64,000 nt of DNA from an uncultured Planctomycetaceae bacterium (GCA_937916515.1 CALFSX010000016.1:1-64000), one strand, 5' to 3'. Shown: positions 25,233-34,559, numbered from the stretch's first letter. Notes: generated by a model from the sequence alone, not told the origin. Numbers and translations are program-made.

Positions 25233-26843
25233 CTAATCCCGAATCACAACCGGCTTGCCGTTGTCATCCTTACACGTGACCAACAGATGTTCCGGAGCAA
25301 CGTCTGATCGAGAAACGATATTCACAACCACATCGCGTTCATCTTCCAGAAGGATGATTTCTTTGCGTTTTCGGTTGTTCAAGTCGTTGGCGACTCGATC
25401 ATGCGTCTCAATAACAATCGTCGCCACGTCGTCGTTGCTGGCGGCAGACATAACCAAACGCATGACTTCAATCGTCAGGCTTTCCGAAGTCTTCACCTGG
25501 CCGACGCCCTTACAGCAAGGACAGTCCTGGTAAACGCTTCGACGCAGCGACGGGCGAATCCGTTGACGCGTCATTTCGATCAAACCAAATGGGCTGATTC
25601 GAAGTACTCGCGTACGAGCTCGGTCGCGGCGAACAGCATTACGAAGAGCTCGCTCCACACCTCGACGATGGCGTTCTTCACGCATATCAATAAAGTCGTT
25701 AACAATCACTCCGCCAAGGTCTCGCAGGCGAATCTGGCGAGCGATCGCTTCAGCAGCTTTCAAATTCATCCGATAAGCCGTTTCTTCGGCGTCGTTGTCA
25801 ACTCGGAAGTTGCCGCTGTTCACGTCAATCGCAACCAACGCTTCCGTCTGATCAATGACCAGGGAACCGCCGCCAGAAAGCGGAACGTTACGGTCCTGAA
25901 TTCTGGCGATTTCGTCTTCGATGTTGTAATAGCTGAACAACGGTTCGGGTTCGGAAAAACGCTTCACACGGCTGACGTGCTTAGGCATCACGATTTTCAT
26001 GAATTCGTGAGCGCGTTCGTAAGCTGAATCTTCGTCAATCCATACGGCATCAATTTCGCCGGTATAGATATCTCGCATCGTCCGAATCATCATGTCTGAT
26101 TCGGCGTAGATTTCCGTTGGGCCAGTCGTCTTCTTTAGTTTCTCTACGATTGTTTCCCAAAGACGAAGCAGGTACTTCAGGTCTCGCTTCAAATCTGCTT
26201 CTTCGCGATCGACACCCGCTGTGCGAACGATAAAGCCCAGACCATCGGGCGGCTGAATGTTTCGCATCGCCTGACGAAGCTGCCGTCGAGCACGTTCGTC
26301 GGAAATCTTACGACTGACGCCAACTCGCTGAAGACCAGGCATCAAAACCAGGTAACGTCCCGGAATGGAAATGTAAGAAGAAAGTGTCGGCCCTTTGTTG
26401 CCGATTCCTTCTTTGATGACCTGAACCAGCACTTCGCTGCCACGCTGGAAAATTTCCTGAATGGGCGGCTTGTTGCGAGCGTTGCGTTCGTTCAGGTGCT
26501 TCGGTGGACGACCACCGCTGCCACGACCACCCGAAGGTGCTTCATCATCTTCGTCGCCGTCGTTGTCGTTGTCATCTCGGCTTGGATTATCCTTCACCAG
26601 ATGTTTGTAATATTGGTACTCAACATCACTAACGTGCAGGAACCCGTTGCGACCGACTCCAAAATCGACAAAGGCAGCCTGAATACTGGGCTCAATGTTT
26701 ACCACTTTGCCCTTGTAGATGTTGCCGACATAATTTTCGGCGCTGCTTCGCTCAACGTAAAGTTCTTCAAGAACTCCGTCCTCAACGATCGCAATCCGGC
26801 TTTCTTCCGGCTGCAAAACGTTGATCAGCATTTCTTTTTTCAT
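25233..26843 (-). CDS. rng: Ribonuclease E/G family endoribonuclease
   Basis: Single-strand-specific endoribonuclease for rRNA maturation and mRNA decay. The 536 residues are closer to RNase G than to full RNase E. The S1 domain (YVGNIYKGKVVNIEPSIQAA, then FVDFGVGRNGFLH) is interrupted near 93-125 by an acidic and Arg/Gly-rich insert (DDNDNDGDEDDEAPSGGRGS). The catalytic core contains VAIDVNSGNF with metal-binding Asp and NDFIDM. A Zn-link CPCCKGVG follows. There is no long degradosome tail. ATG 26843 is preceded by a small hairpin. It lies upstream of rplU, a common bacterial pairing. Confidence 0.95.
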   Translation of the reverse strand: MKKEMLINVLQPEESRIAIVEDGVLEELYVERSSAENYVGNIYKGKVVNIEPSIQAAFVDFGVGRNGFLHVSDVEYQYYKHLVKDNPSRDDNDNDGDEDDEAPSGGRGSGGRPPKHLNERNARNKPPIQEIFQRGSEVLVQVIKEGIGNKGPTLSSYISIPGRYLVLMPGLQRVGVSRKISDERARRQLRQAMRNIQPPDGLGFIVRTAGVDREEADLKRDLKYLLRLWETIVEKLKKTTGPTEIYAESDMMIRTMRDIYTGEIDAVWIDEDSAYERAHEFMKIVMPKHVSRVKRFSEPEPLFSYYNIEDEIARIQDRNVPLSGGGSLVIDQTEALVAIDVNSGNFRVDNDAEETAYRMNLKAAEAIARQIRLRDLGGVIVNDFIDMREERHRRGVERALRNAVRRDRARTRVLRISPFGLIEMTRQRIRPSLRRSVYQDCPCCKGVGQVKTSESLTIEVMRLVMSAASNDDVATIVIETHDRVANDLNNRKRKEIILLEDERDVVVNIVSRSDVAPEHLLVTCKDDNGKPVVIRD

Positions 26844-27228
26844 AACTCAGCTTTCGTTCGTTGGAACGAACACCGAGCGTTGTCGATGGCACTTAATGTT
26901 ACAGAACAAAACAAACTGGCCCCTTGCGAATCGTTTGATGCGGCAAGGTGTGCAAGCGTAAGCAACTTGTTGCCGTCAGTCGCAACACTGGTGGAATCCC
27001 AGGTCTGCGGCGGCAACAGGTCAGCTTCGTCAGTCAGCCAATCTGATACATTCCTTTCATTTTTTGGTTCGACATTAACCTCGAAAAGGTTGAGGTGTAG
27101 CACAGGTATTCAACCACTCGTCTGAAGGACCAATTTAAAGGAACCTTCATACGGCAGTGTGATTGTGTTTCTGCGACGCGTGTGTTCGTTTGTGTTTCGT
27201 AAAAGGCCTGTAGGTGGCCAAGAGTATT
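26844..27228. other. ptsI-rng intergenic region
   Basis: About 385 bases. Besides the hairpin near the rng start, there is a small GGCC-loop-GGCC repeat followed by four T on the minus strand (about 27199-27220), a weak candidate terminator for ptsI. No gene is supported. Confidence 0.35.
26856..26871 (-). promoter_or_regulatory. Hairpin just upstream of the rng start
   Basis: A 7-base inverted repeat (26856-26862 and 26865-26871) with a two-base centre, ending 12 bases before the start codon. It could shape the 5' untranslated region of the nuclease's own message. Weak evidence. Confidence 0.35.
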
Positions 27229-28977
27229 TCAGACAACGAGATCCGGGCAAATTCGTCCCAGTTCTCCCAAAAGGTAGTGTTCAACGTCCCGAGCCAAATC
27301 CAGCGAACACGCGTGTGCGGCTATTCGCTCAGCTTCGGGTATGGATATGTTTCTAACAACTTCTTTAAGTCGTGGGATGGCGTGCGGAGTGGCACTCACC
27401 TGCCGCAGTCCCAACCCAAGTAAAAGCGGCATAAAACGAGGGTCGGAGCTCATTTGGCCGCAGACCGTAACCGATTTACCGTGGCGTTCCCCAGCTTTCA
27501 GTACGGACTGTATCATTCTTAAGATGGAAGGATCGCCTGAACGGTACAAATTTGCAACCGATGGATCAGATCGATCACATGCAAGTGTGTATTGGATGAG
27601 GTCGTTGGTGCCTATCGAAAAGAAATCGACTTCTCTGGCAAATTCTTCGGCCAAAATGACAGCCGAAGGGACCTCAACCATCATGCCGATCGGCAAATCG
27701 CGGCAAAAATCTACGCCCTCGTCTTCCAAATCCTCCATGACGTCCATCAGGATCATCCGCGCTTGTCGGAATTCCAGCAACGAGGCAACCAGCGGGAACA
27801 TGATGCGACAGTTGCCAAAAACAGCCGCCCGCAAGACGGCTCTAAGCTGCACCTTGAATAAAGGAGTACTTTGCAGGCTAAGACGAATGCTCCGCAGTCC
27901 CAGCATTGGGTTTTGGCTATCGGCAAAGCGATTGCGAAGCCGAGCAGGAACTTTGTCCGCACCAATATCCAGTGTTCGAATCACCACCGGATGATCGCCG
28001 CAGGCCTTCAACACCTGACAATACGCATCATAGTGATCCTGTTCTGTGGGCTCTTTATTGCCGCCAAGATACAAGAACTCAGTTCGATACAGCCCAACTC
28101 CGTCAGCACCGCGTTTCATACACTGGTGAACTTCTTCAGGAAACTCAATGTTCCCGAATATCTGTACCCGCTGACCATCCTGAGTTTCAGAATCCAGTAT
28201 TTCCAGCGACTCCAGTCGCTCGCGAACACGGATGCTTCGCGCTTGCGAATCACGAAACCTTGCCAGCGTCGCTTCGTCCGGATCGATAATCACTTGCCCG
28301 TGATCGCCATCCAGAATGACCATTTCACCGCCGGAAACACCCGCCAGATAACGGCCCAGCCCAACAACTGCCGGAATCTCCAGAGCACCTGCCAGAATCG
28401 CCGTGTGGCTGGTATGACCACCAACTTCGGTCGCAAAACCAATAACAAACTCGGTATTCAGCGTTGCCGTTTCGCCGGGTGTCAGGTCGTGTGCCAGAAT
28501 AATCACTGGCTGAGTCAGGTTGCTTAGTTCTTCACGACTTTCGCCCAGCAGCTTCCGCAGCAGACGCTTTTCCAGATCAAAAATATCCAGAGCACGCTCC
28601 GCAAGATATTGATCACCCAGGTTTTGCATCTGTTCTGCAAACCGACGCAGAGTTTTGCTGACGGCATATTCTGGAGAACAACATTCATCGCGAATCAGCG
28701 ATTCCACTTCTTTGATCAGCCGAGGATCGCGAGCCATCTGCAAGTGAGCAGAAAAGATAGCGGCATATTGGCTTCCCAATTGGTCGCCAACCAGAATTTC
28801 GTGTTCTTCGATATCACGACACACGCTGTCGAGCGCCGTTTTAAATCGAACAAGTTCGACATCAACAGCATCGCGGCTTAGGTAATGACGAGGGATGCGG
28901 AAGTCTTCGGACCCCAGCACAAGGGCTGGTCCGACAACAACTCCTGGAGAAACCGGGATTCCGCTTCGAACCTGCAT
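27229..28977 (-). CDS. ptsI: PEP-protein phosphotransferase, PTS enzyme I
   Basis: Autophosphorylates from phosphoenolpyruvate and passes the phosphate to HPr; cytoplasmic. The 582 residues match EI. The start GIPVSPGVVVGPALVL is typical. The phospho-His is His191 in VGGHTSHTAILAG, where most EIs have GGRTSH. The PEP-binding barrel shows GVGLYRTEFLYL, SIGTNDLIQYTLACDRSDP and the VCGQMSSDP Cys loop. ATG 28977 sits right after an AGGCAGGA SD. No membrane EIIB/EIIC lies in the window, so it probably feeds a regulatory phosphorelay with ptsH and ptsN. Confidence 0.95.
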   Translation of the reverse strand: MQVRSGIPVSPGVVVGPALVLGSEDFRIPRHYLSRDAVDVELVRFKTALDSVCRDIEEHEILVGDQLGSQYAAIFSAHLQMARDPRLIKEVESLIRDECCSPEYAVSKTLRRFAEQMQNLGDQYLAERALDIFDLEKRLLRKLLGESREELSNLTQPVIILAHDLTPGETATLNTEFVIGFATEVGGHTSHTAILAGALEIPAVVGLGRYLAGVSGGEMVILDGDHGQVIIDPDEATLARFRDSQARSIRVRERLESLEILDSETQDGQRVQIFGNIEFPEEVHQCMKRGADGVGLYRTEFLYLGGNKEPTEQDHYDAYCQVLKACGDHPVVIRTLDIGADKVPARLRNRFADSQNPMLGLRSIRLSLQSTPLFKVQLRAVLRAAVFGNCRIMFPLVASLLEFRQARMILMDVMEDLEDEGVDFCRDLPIGMMVEVPSAVILAEEFAREVDFFSIGTNDLIQYTLACDRSDPSVANLYRSGDPSILRMIQSVLKAGERHGKSVTVCGQMSSDPRFMPLLLGLGLRQVSATPHAIPRLKEVVRNISIPEAERIAAHACSLDLARDVEHYLLGELGRICPDLVV

Positions 28978-29494
28978 TCCTGCCTACATTCCACAACAAA
29001 ACATCAAAAAAGAGCGTCCACCACAGCCCGAATTCGAGATACAGTGCCTCCAACCGCTAACATTACTGTCTCTATTGATCGCGAAGATCTTCGCTCAACT
29101 CGCCCACAAACCTTGCATCGCGGACAGAAACTGCAGCTTATTCAGCAAAGCTTTCCGCCTGCAATTCATCACCAATCGGCACTTGAACTACGTGTAAGTC
29201 TACCGATTCGAAGAACCAAATGTCGAACCGCTGCCCCAGAACGGTCAATTCGCCGCCAATTCGCTCAATAATTCAGGGAAAACACTCCGCGTTGAGAAAT
29301 GCTTCGGGCAATCCAGATGACTGAATCAACTCTGGCGGTGGGCCAGCATCAGCTCACCCCCACCGATTGCAAGTCGCGGCCGCGGCAGCAAAATTAAGGA
29401 CTTTTCAAGCCCTGAATCCCTTGCCAAGCCACCTACGTCTGGCGAACAAGACGCAGCTGGCAGCACATATCCACGGCACAATTCAGGCACAGCA
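28978..29494. other. 517-base gap between ptsH and ptsI, nothing recognised
   Basis: Unusually long for two genes of one pathway. Frames of 63-128 codons occur on both strands, but none has an SD and composition is poor. No convincing terminator or RNA structure was seen. It may hold a separate ptsI promoter. Confidence 0.4.
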
Positions 29495-29776
29495 CTAATG
29501 CCTTGGTGGTTCGGTTTCCAGAATTTGCGCAACAGCCTGCAGAGCTTCTTCGGCGTCCGAACCAACAGCCTCAAGTGTCAACTCTGCTCCCGCTGTGGCA
29601 CCCAGTAACATCATGTCCATGGCAGAACGGGTGTCGGCAATCTTACCGTCAAAACTGATTTTCACGTCAGCCGTAAAACCAGTGACAGCCTTCACAATTG
29701 CGCCAATCGGAGTCAAATGTAAGCCATTACGATGAGCAAGCGTTACCTGACGTATAACCGATTCATGCGTTTCCAC
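29495..29776 (-). CDS. ptsH: HPr phosphocarrier, variant active site
   Basis: Carries phosphate from enzyme I to EIIA proteins. The 93 residues have the HPr fold pattern. The active-site loop reads NGLHLTPIGAIV: the phospho-His is His20, but the conserved Arg two residues on (GLHARPA) is Thr22. The Pro is kept. Ser51 (DTRSAMDMMLLGATAG) sits where the regulatory Ser46 is in Gram-positive HPr. The start is GTG 29776, fixed by a GGAGG 7 bases upstream. It lies between ptsN and ptsI on the same strand. Confidence 0.9.
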   Translation of the reverse strand: METHESVIRQVTLAHRNGLHLTPIGAIVKAVTGFTADVKISFDGKIADTRSAMDMMLLGATAGAELTLEAVGSDAEEALQAVAQILETEPPRH

Positions 29777-29796
29777 GGGATGCCTCCATCAACACA

Positions 29797-29824
29797 AATG
29801 GCCGCGCAAATTTACGCGGCCATT
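29797..29824 (-). promoter_or_regulatory. Intercistronic stem-loop between ptsN and ptsH
   Basis: A perfect 10-bp GC-rich stem (29797-29806 with 29815-29824) with an 8-base loop, placed between the ptsN stop and the ptsH SD. There is no strong T run on the minus strand. It could be a processing or stability element, or a partial terminator that sets the ptsH level. Confidence 0.6.
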
Positions 29825-29842
29825 CATTTGCGTTCGCAATTC

Positions 29843-30331
29843 TTATGTTTCTTCTTCGTCGTCGCTGCTGTCAGCTTCTGTCAGCAATTCCCAGATATCA
29901 GCCGTAGTCTTCGACTGCTTCAGGAAGTTGCAGAAGTCCTGACTTCTGAGATGACGAGAAATATTTTCCAAGCCACGAAGGTGGTCGCCCGGTCGATCTG
30001 GAGGCGAAACCAACAGGAACAGAATGAACACGCTTTCGCCATCAAGACTGGAGAAGTCTACTCCGCCTCGAGAGATCGCGACCGTAGCCACCAACTGATC
30101 AGCAGATGGGTGCTTGGTGTGAGGCACGGCAACGCCGTTACCAATTCCAGTTGATCCCAGCTCTTCTCGCTTCAAAATCGCTTCGACAACGGCATTTTCA
30201 TCTTCAGCCTTGATGTTTCCTGAGTTCTTCAGGCTGGCCACCATTTCACGAATAACGTCTTCTTTGGAAGTCGCTTTCAAATCCGGAACGATGGCACTCT
30301 TTACGACAAAATCAGTCAACTTCATTTTCAT
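29843..30331 (-). CDS. ptsN: PTS EIIA domain, PtsN (fructose/nitrogen type)
   Basis: Phosphorylatable EIIA protein. In the nitrogen-type PTS it acts as a regulator instead of moving sugar. The 162 residues have the phospho-His at His71 in [22 protein letters not shown] just before it, and [27 protein letters not shown] in the second half (motif 103-129, shown here in part: [11 protein letters not shown]). The C-terminus is an acidic tail. ATG 30331 follows AAGGT. The order hpf then ptsN resembles the rpoN-hpf-ptsN cluster of proteobacteria, although rpoN is not in this window. Confidence 0.93.
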   Translation of the reverse strand: MKMKLTDFVVKSAIVPDLKATSKEDVIREMVASLKNSGNIKAEDENAVVEAILKREELGSTGIGNGVAVPHTKHPSADQLVATVAISRGGVDFSSLDGESVFILFLLVSPPDRPGDHLRGLENISRHLRSQDFCNFLKQSKTTADIWELLTEADSSDDEEET

Positions 30332-30722
30332 GTAACCTTAAAACTTTATTCAAACCAAATTCTAACGAGGCTGCGCCTCAAGGCCGACCGAGCTCATGCT
30401 CGGCGGAATATTTTGATCGCCTGAAACACCAGAATCACAACGCCACACACAACATCCGTCGCCGCGTTGCCTGACTTTTGACACTCAATAAGTCAAAAAC
30501 ACTACAGACTGTCCGAAAAAGCAGCACACTGGCCGTTGTTCTGCATCGTCCAATTCGCGAACAAAAAACAGACTTCACACGCCCCGCTTTAACCGTTGCC
30601 ACTTCGCAAAATCAACGTTGACTGCGTGCCTGCCAGAATGCCGACATCTACAAGAAAAACCTTGCAAGAAAAAAATTCGGTGTGAAATGCCGCAACCCTC
30701 CCAGCGTCTCCACAGATTTCAC
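30332..30722. other. hpf-ptsN intergenic region with small hairpins
   Basis: About 390 bases. On the minus strand, upstream of ptsN, there are two short hairpins: 30388-30403 (6-bp stem, 4-base loop) and 30367-30379 (5-bp stem, 3-base loop). They may form a leader. No gene is supported. Confidence 0.4.
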
Positions 30723-31106
30723 CTATTCCTCTTCGTCTCGATCAGTTTCTTCCAGATCAGCTTCGTCCTGATCGGTGTCTGGCAGACGAGTAACTTCGCT
30801 GACTGGCTTATCACGTCGATGATCTCGTGATTTTTCCTTGTAACGATGAACCTGCTGCTCCATCTTGGACAGAGTTCTGTCAAATGCGGCTCCGGCATCG
30901 TCGCCTTCAACGTGAGCAACGATTGTATGGTAACCTTCAATTTCAACCAACATTTCCACACTGACGCGACTGCCTTCAAATTCAATGGTCACGTCAATCT
31001 CACTGACTTCTCCAAGATAGCGCACCACTTTTTCGGACTTCCGAGTGATGTATTCTCGCATATCCTGACTGATGCTGCCGTGCCGACAAGTGATGGCAAC
31101 CTGCAT
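30723..31106 (-). CDS. hpf: Ribosome hibernation promoting factor, short form
   Basis: Binds the 30S decoding region and stores ribosomes in inactive form during stress. From ATG 31106 (127 residues) it is the short HPF/YfiA type: MQVAITCRHGSISQDMREYI, then KVVRYLGEVSEIDVTIEF, then GDDAGAAFDRTLSKMEQQV, with no long dimerisation domain. The C-terminus is a charged Asp/Glu tail. The start is fixed by AAGGT 9 bases upstream; the frame running to 31181 is rejected. It heads the hpf-ptsN-ptsH-ptsI run on the minus strand. Confidence 0.93.
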   Translation of the reverse strand: MQVAITCRHGSISQDMREYITRKSEKVVRYLGEVSEIDVTIEFEGSRVSVEMLVEIEGYHTIVAHVEGDDAGAAFDRTLSKMEQQVHRYKEKSRDHRRDKPVSEVTRLPDTDQDEADLEETDRDEEE

Positions 31107-31446
31107 AGTTGTGACCTTCTGGAACATTCGCTGCCGCAAAAGCGGACAAAATAAGGTAAAACTCGAATTTCTCGAGTCCAATTAACAAGCCAGATGATCG
31201 CTCAATTCCGGCCGTAATCAATCTTCGACAGCTGAGAACATTAAGCTTTCCTCAAACTGCGGGCCGATTCTAGTTGCCCTTTTCCAGGAAAGTAAAGCAC
31301 CTTGCCACCTTCCCAGTGCAAAGAAGTCTATCTTCCGAAGAAGCTTTCGTCACAACTGACTTGCCGCAGATCCCAAGATTTGTGGCCTAAGCCAGTTTCA
31401 ACATCAAATCCTGACCACCAGGCACCAGTTCCTGAAGCAAGACATA
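31107..31446. other. Divergent intergenic region upstream of hpf and the methyltransferase
   Basis: About 340 bases. Upstream of hpf on the minus strand there are two short hairpins (CTCGA/TCGAG and CCGC-TTTT-GCGG, about 31135-31175). Promoters are expected here but were not resolved. No gene. Confidence 0.4.
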
Positions 31447-32880
31447 ATGCCACTCTTTGACCTAATCGCCACCTCCACCTTTGGCCTCGAAAACGTTGTC
31501 GCCAGAGAACTTGAGCAGCTCGGATATACGGATTGCCGTGTTTCCGATGGTCGAGTCGTATTTTCCGGCGATGCTCGAGACATTGCGCGCTGCAACCTGT
31601 GGCTGAGATCGGCAGACCGAATACTGATTCGAATGGGGGAATTCCCGGCTCCGGATTTTGGAGCACTCTTCGACCAGATCGTAGACCTGCCCTGGGCCGA
31701 AGTATTGCCCGTGGATGCCTGCTTTCCCGTCAAAGGCCGCAGCGTGCGTTCTCGACTGCACGCTGTTCCCAAAGTTCAGGGAGCAACGAAAAAGGCGATC
31801 GTTGAAAGCCTGAAGAAAACTCACAACCGGTTTCGCTTTGATGAATCAGGCGCAGAATTCCCCATTGAAGTGTCTCTGCTGAAAGACATCGCCACCTTAA
31901 CCATCGACACAACCGGGCAAGGCCTTCACAAACGTGGCTATCGAGCCATCGTGGGAGTCGCCCCGTTGCGAGAAACAATGGCAGCCGGACTGATCATGCT
32001 TAGTTATTGGAATCCGGAACGTCCGTTGATCGACCCGTTCTGCGGAAGCGGAACGATTCCCATTGAAGCCGCCATGATCGGACGCAACATCGCTCCAGGA
32101 CTACAGCGATCTTTCGCCGCAGAAAACTGGTCGTGGTTTGATCGCAGCATTTGGAAAGAAGTACGAATCGAAGCTCGCGACCTGCGGCTTCGTGACCTGC
32201 CGGCTCCCATCATGGCCTACGATCATGACCCAGGAGCCATCCGCTTATCTCAACGAGGTGCCACAGACGCGGGCGTTGGCGGAAGCATCCGGTTCGGCTG
32301 TCAGGAAGTGAGCGACCTGAAGTCTCCACTGGACTTCGGCTGCATCATCACCAATCCACCCTACGGCGAACGGCTCGGCGAAAACGACGAAGTGGAAGCC
32401 GTCTACCGAATCATGGGGCGAACGTTTGCATCGCTTGATTCGTGGAGCATCTACGTGCTGACGTCGTATCGCGGCTTCGAACATCTTTACGGAAGACGAG
32501 CCGACCGCCGACGAAAACTTTACAACGGACGACTGGAATGCCAGTACTATCAGTTTCAGGGACCAAGACCGCCCCGAGACGATGAAAACAGCGACAACGA
32601 TGCAATCTGGAACAAATCGGCAGACACCGAAGAAGCCGCGACATCTGTCAATGAGCCTGAATCACAACAGGAACCAGCATCACAGATAACACCGGCAGCT
32701 GTCCACCAGGTGGATGCATCAGCGGTGAATTTCCCTGCCGTCCCGAATGAAAATCCACAGCCAGAACCACGTTCAACACCGGCCGCATTCAATCCATTCG
32801 AAACTTTTATTGCGGACTGCTCAGAAGAACAGCAGGCGTTAACTCTGGACGCCAATCCCATAGACGACTTCAAAAAGTAG
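31447..32880 (+). CDS. THUMP-domain rRNA guanine-N2 methyltransferase, RlmL/YpsC family
   Basis: Methylates a guanine of 23S rRNA (m2G2445 in E. coli RlmL) with S-adenosylmethionine. Residues 1-165 form the ferredoxin-like plus THUMP region (FDLIATSTFGLENVVAREL, then PIEVSLLKDIATLTIDTTG and LHKRGYR). The methyltransferase domain follows with DPFCGSGTIPIEAA (from about 196) and the catalytic ITNPPYGERLG (from about 300). The last 90 residues are an acidic, Gln/Pro-rich disordered tail absent from the 380-residue YpsC type, and there is no RlmK-like second methyltransferase. ATG start, no operon partner. Confidence 0.9.
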   Translation: MPLFDLIATSTFGLENVVARELEQLGYTDCRVSDGRVVFSGDARDIARCNLWLRSADRILIRMGEFPAPDFGALFDQIVDLPWAEVLPVDACFPVKGRSVRSRLHAVPKVQGATKKAIVESLKKTHNRFRFDESGAEFPIEVSLLKDIATLTIDTTGQGLHKRGYRAIVGVAPLRETMAAGLIMLSYWNPERPLIDPFCGSGTIPIEAAMIGRNIAPGLQRSFAAENWSWFDRSIWKEVRIEARDLRLRDLPAPIMAYDHDPGAIRLSQRGATDAGVGGSIRFGCQEVSDLKSPLDFGCIITNPPYGERLGENDEVEAVYRIMGRTFASLDSWSIYVLTSYRGFEHLYGRRADRRRKLYNGRLECQYYQFQGPRPPRDDENSDNDAIWNKSADTEEAATSVNEPESQQEPASQITPAAVHQVDASAVNFPAVPNENPQPEPRSTPAAFNPFETFIADCSEEQQALTLDANPIDDFKK

Positions 32881-32905
32881 TTGAAGACGTTACCCGACGT
32901 GGATT

Positions 32906-33208
32906 CTATTCCGGTGGTCGCATTTGTTGCTGCATAGCAACGGCTGCGGCCACGCCTCTTAGGTCGGCGTTCGCCGCATCGCCCAGAGTTCGGTCAAATG
33001 CATGCTGAGATATGAACGCGTCCTCAACAGATCCGCCCATAATCCCGGTTGCGCCGCTGATTTGCCGAGCCCGCGCCTTACGGTCATTTCGCGAACTCTG
33101 CCCTTCGCCTGTCGAACTGCCACTGTTTTGTTGCCGCTGGGGAAGGCAAAGGTAAATAAAGAAAACCAAAACGAGTCCACCCAAAACCGTCGTCCCCAAA
33201 TTACCCAC
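32906..33208 (-). CDS. Small membrane-anchored hypothetical protein
   Basis: 100 residues: one N-terminal membrane helix (TTVLGGLVLVFFIYLCL, about 6-22) followed by a charged, Ser/Gln-rich tail. No family is recognised. The start is GTG 33208, well supported by GGGAG 7 bases upstream. Convergent with the methyltransferase gene, 25 bases between stops. Confidence 0.65.
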   Translation of the reverse strand: MGNLGTTVLGGLVLVFFIYLCLPQRQQNSGSSTGEGQSSRNDRKARARQISGATGIMGGSVEDAFISQHAFDRTLGDAANADLRGVAAAVAMQQQMRPPE

Positions 33209-33273
33209 GCTGAATCTCCCGCAGCTTTAATTGAAACGCCAGGCAATTGACCGGTATAGTCAACAGTGGAATC

Positions 33274-34212
33274 TTAGTCCAATCCCGATGAATCCCCAAC
33301 TCGGTTGCGTTTAGTCCTAAACGCAATCAATACCACGCATCCCAGGTAAGCAAAACTGGATGGCTCCGGAACCGCAGCAACTTCAAAATTTGAAAGCTGC
33401 AGATCGTTCATCGTCGCAGTCAACGTGCTGCCTGAGTTATTGATGCCTCGCACATCTTCCAGCAGATGCGTAAACCGAACACCACCAATCAACGTTGTTC
33501 CGGAGGTGATTCCAAGTTTGGCAGGAGTATTGAAAGCAGCATTGAAGGCTGCGGATGAATCTCTGCTTCCAGATGTTCCGGAAACAACGCTATCCATACC
33601 AACATTGTCTACGGTACCCGTTGAATCAGCCTGAGCAGTCCCGATTCCATTCTGGCCGTTTATCGAAGTATGGCTCAGGTAAGGCCCAATCAACGGAATT
33701 GCAGAGAATGGGTTGCCGTTGATATCCAAGTACTGAACAAACGCCGTTTCCCACAGGATCGCCGCCGTGTTACCGCTGGAAATTGAAAAGTCGGAGACAT
33801 CCTGAGCCTCAACAGTCAGCGAATTTGGGTTAAACAGCACATCGATCTGCTGCGACCATTTGTGCCCCGGATTATTCACTCCCACGCTACCGCTTGCAGC
33901 AAGAACGCTCTGCAGACCAACACCAGAGACAGCATTCGCCGCGGTATAAGACACGCCCCCTGAAACGCCCCCCCCGAACGTACTGACCGACACCGTAAAA
34001 TCGCTGCGGCCGTCCGCCACAAATCCGGCATTTCCGAAAAACAATCCGGTCTGCCCATTAATGACGTCGTAGTCACCAGGCCCCGAATAGCCTCCAGTTC
34101 GGACAAAGTCGTCGATAAAATCGAACGAACTAATGATCGCCGAATCAGCTGAAGAAACCGCACATGTAGCGAAAATAACATAGGCCAGAACTCGAGTCGC
34201 AAGCTGCAACAT
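33274..34212 (-). CDS. PEP-CTERM sorted exported protein
   Basis: From ATG 34212 (312 residues) there is a signal peptide (MLQLATRVLAYVIFATCAVS, cleavage near ADSA). The body is a Ser/Gly-rich beta domain, and the C-terminus has a sorting signal: VPEPSSFAYLGCVVLIAF followed by basic RTKRNR. PEP-CTERM proteins are handled by exosortase and usually belong to surface or extracellular polymer matrix. The start is supported by GGAG 8 bases upstream; the frame running to 34290 is rejected. No exosortase gene is in the window. Confidence 0.88.
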   Translation of the reverse strand: MLQLATRVLAYVIFATCAVSSADSAIISSFDFIDDFVRTGGYSGPGDYDVINGQTGLFFGNAGFVADGRSDFTVSVSTFGGGVSGGVSYTAANAVSGVGLQSVLAASGSVGVNNPGHKWSQQIDVLFNPNSLTVEAQDVSDFSISSGNTAAILWETAFVQYLDINGNPFSAIPLIGPYLSHTSINGQNGIGTAQADSTGTVDNVGMDSVVSGTSGSRDSSAAFNAAFNTPAKLGITSGTTLIGGVRFTHLLEDVRGINNSGSTLTATMNDLQLSNFEVAAVPEPSSFAYLGCVVLIAFRTKRNRVGDSSGLD

Positions 34213-34559
34213 CGCCAATCTCCGCGGCCCGCGAATTTTTCGTCGATCGTCGCCACAAAAGACAACACCAAGGCTGACAATCCATGGCACACACAGGCAA
34301 CCACAATGAATGCCCCTAGAATTAGTCTAGCAGGCAAATCAGCACATACAACCCAATGATTTCACGGGCTACGAAAAATTACAGCAAACCGAAAAAATCC
34401 AAGCCTTTTCGGCGACATCGAGACCTGGCACCATGTTCGAAGCCCGCATTTTTCAACACCAAGCTGCAAGTCGGCACCTCCATGCCAGCAAAGGCAACGG
34501 CTCACAATCAGTCGCCATTGCCCACAGCTTTCCAACCCAGCAGCAGAACCTGTCGAACA
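34213..34559. other. Intergenic region, nothing recognised
   Basis: About 350 bases between the DUF1080 stop and the PEP-CTERM start, both on the minus strand. No supported frame and no T-tailed hairpin. Confidence 0.4.

Noticed and set aside
27871-28527. 218-codon plus-strand frame opposite ptsI
   Set aside because: Antisense to conserved enzyme I sequence with no protein-family pattern.
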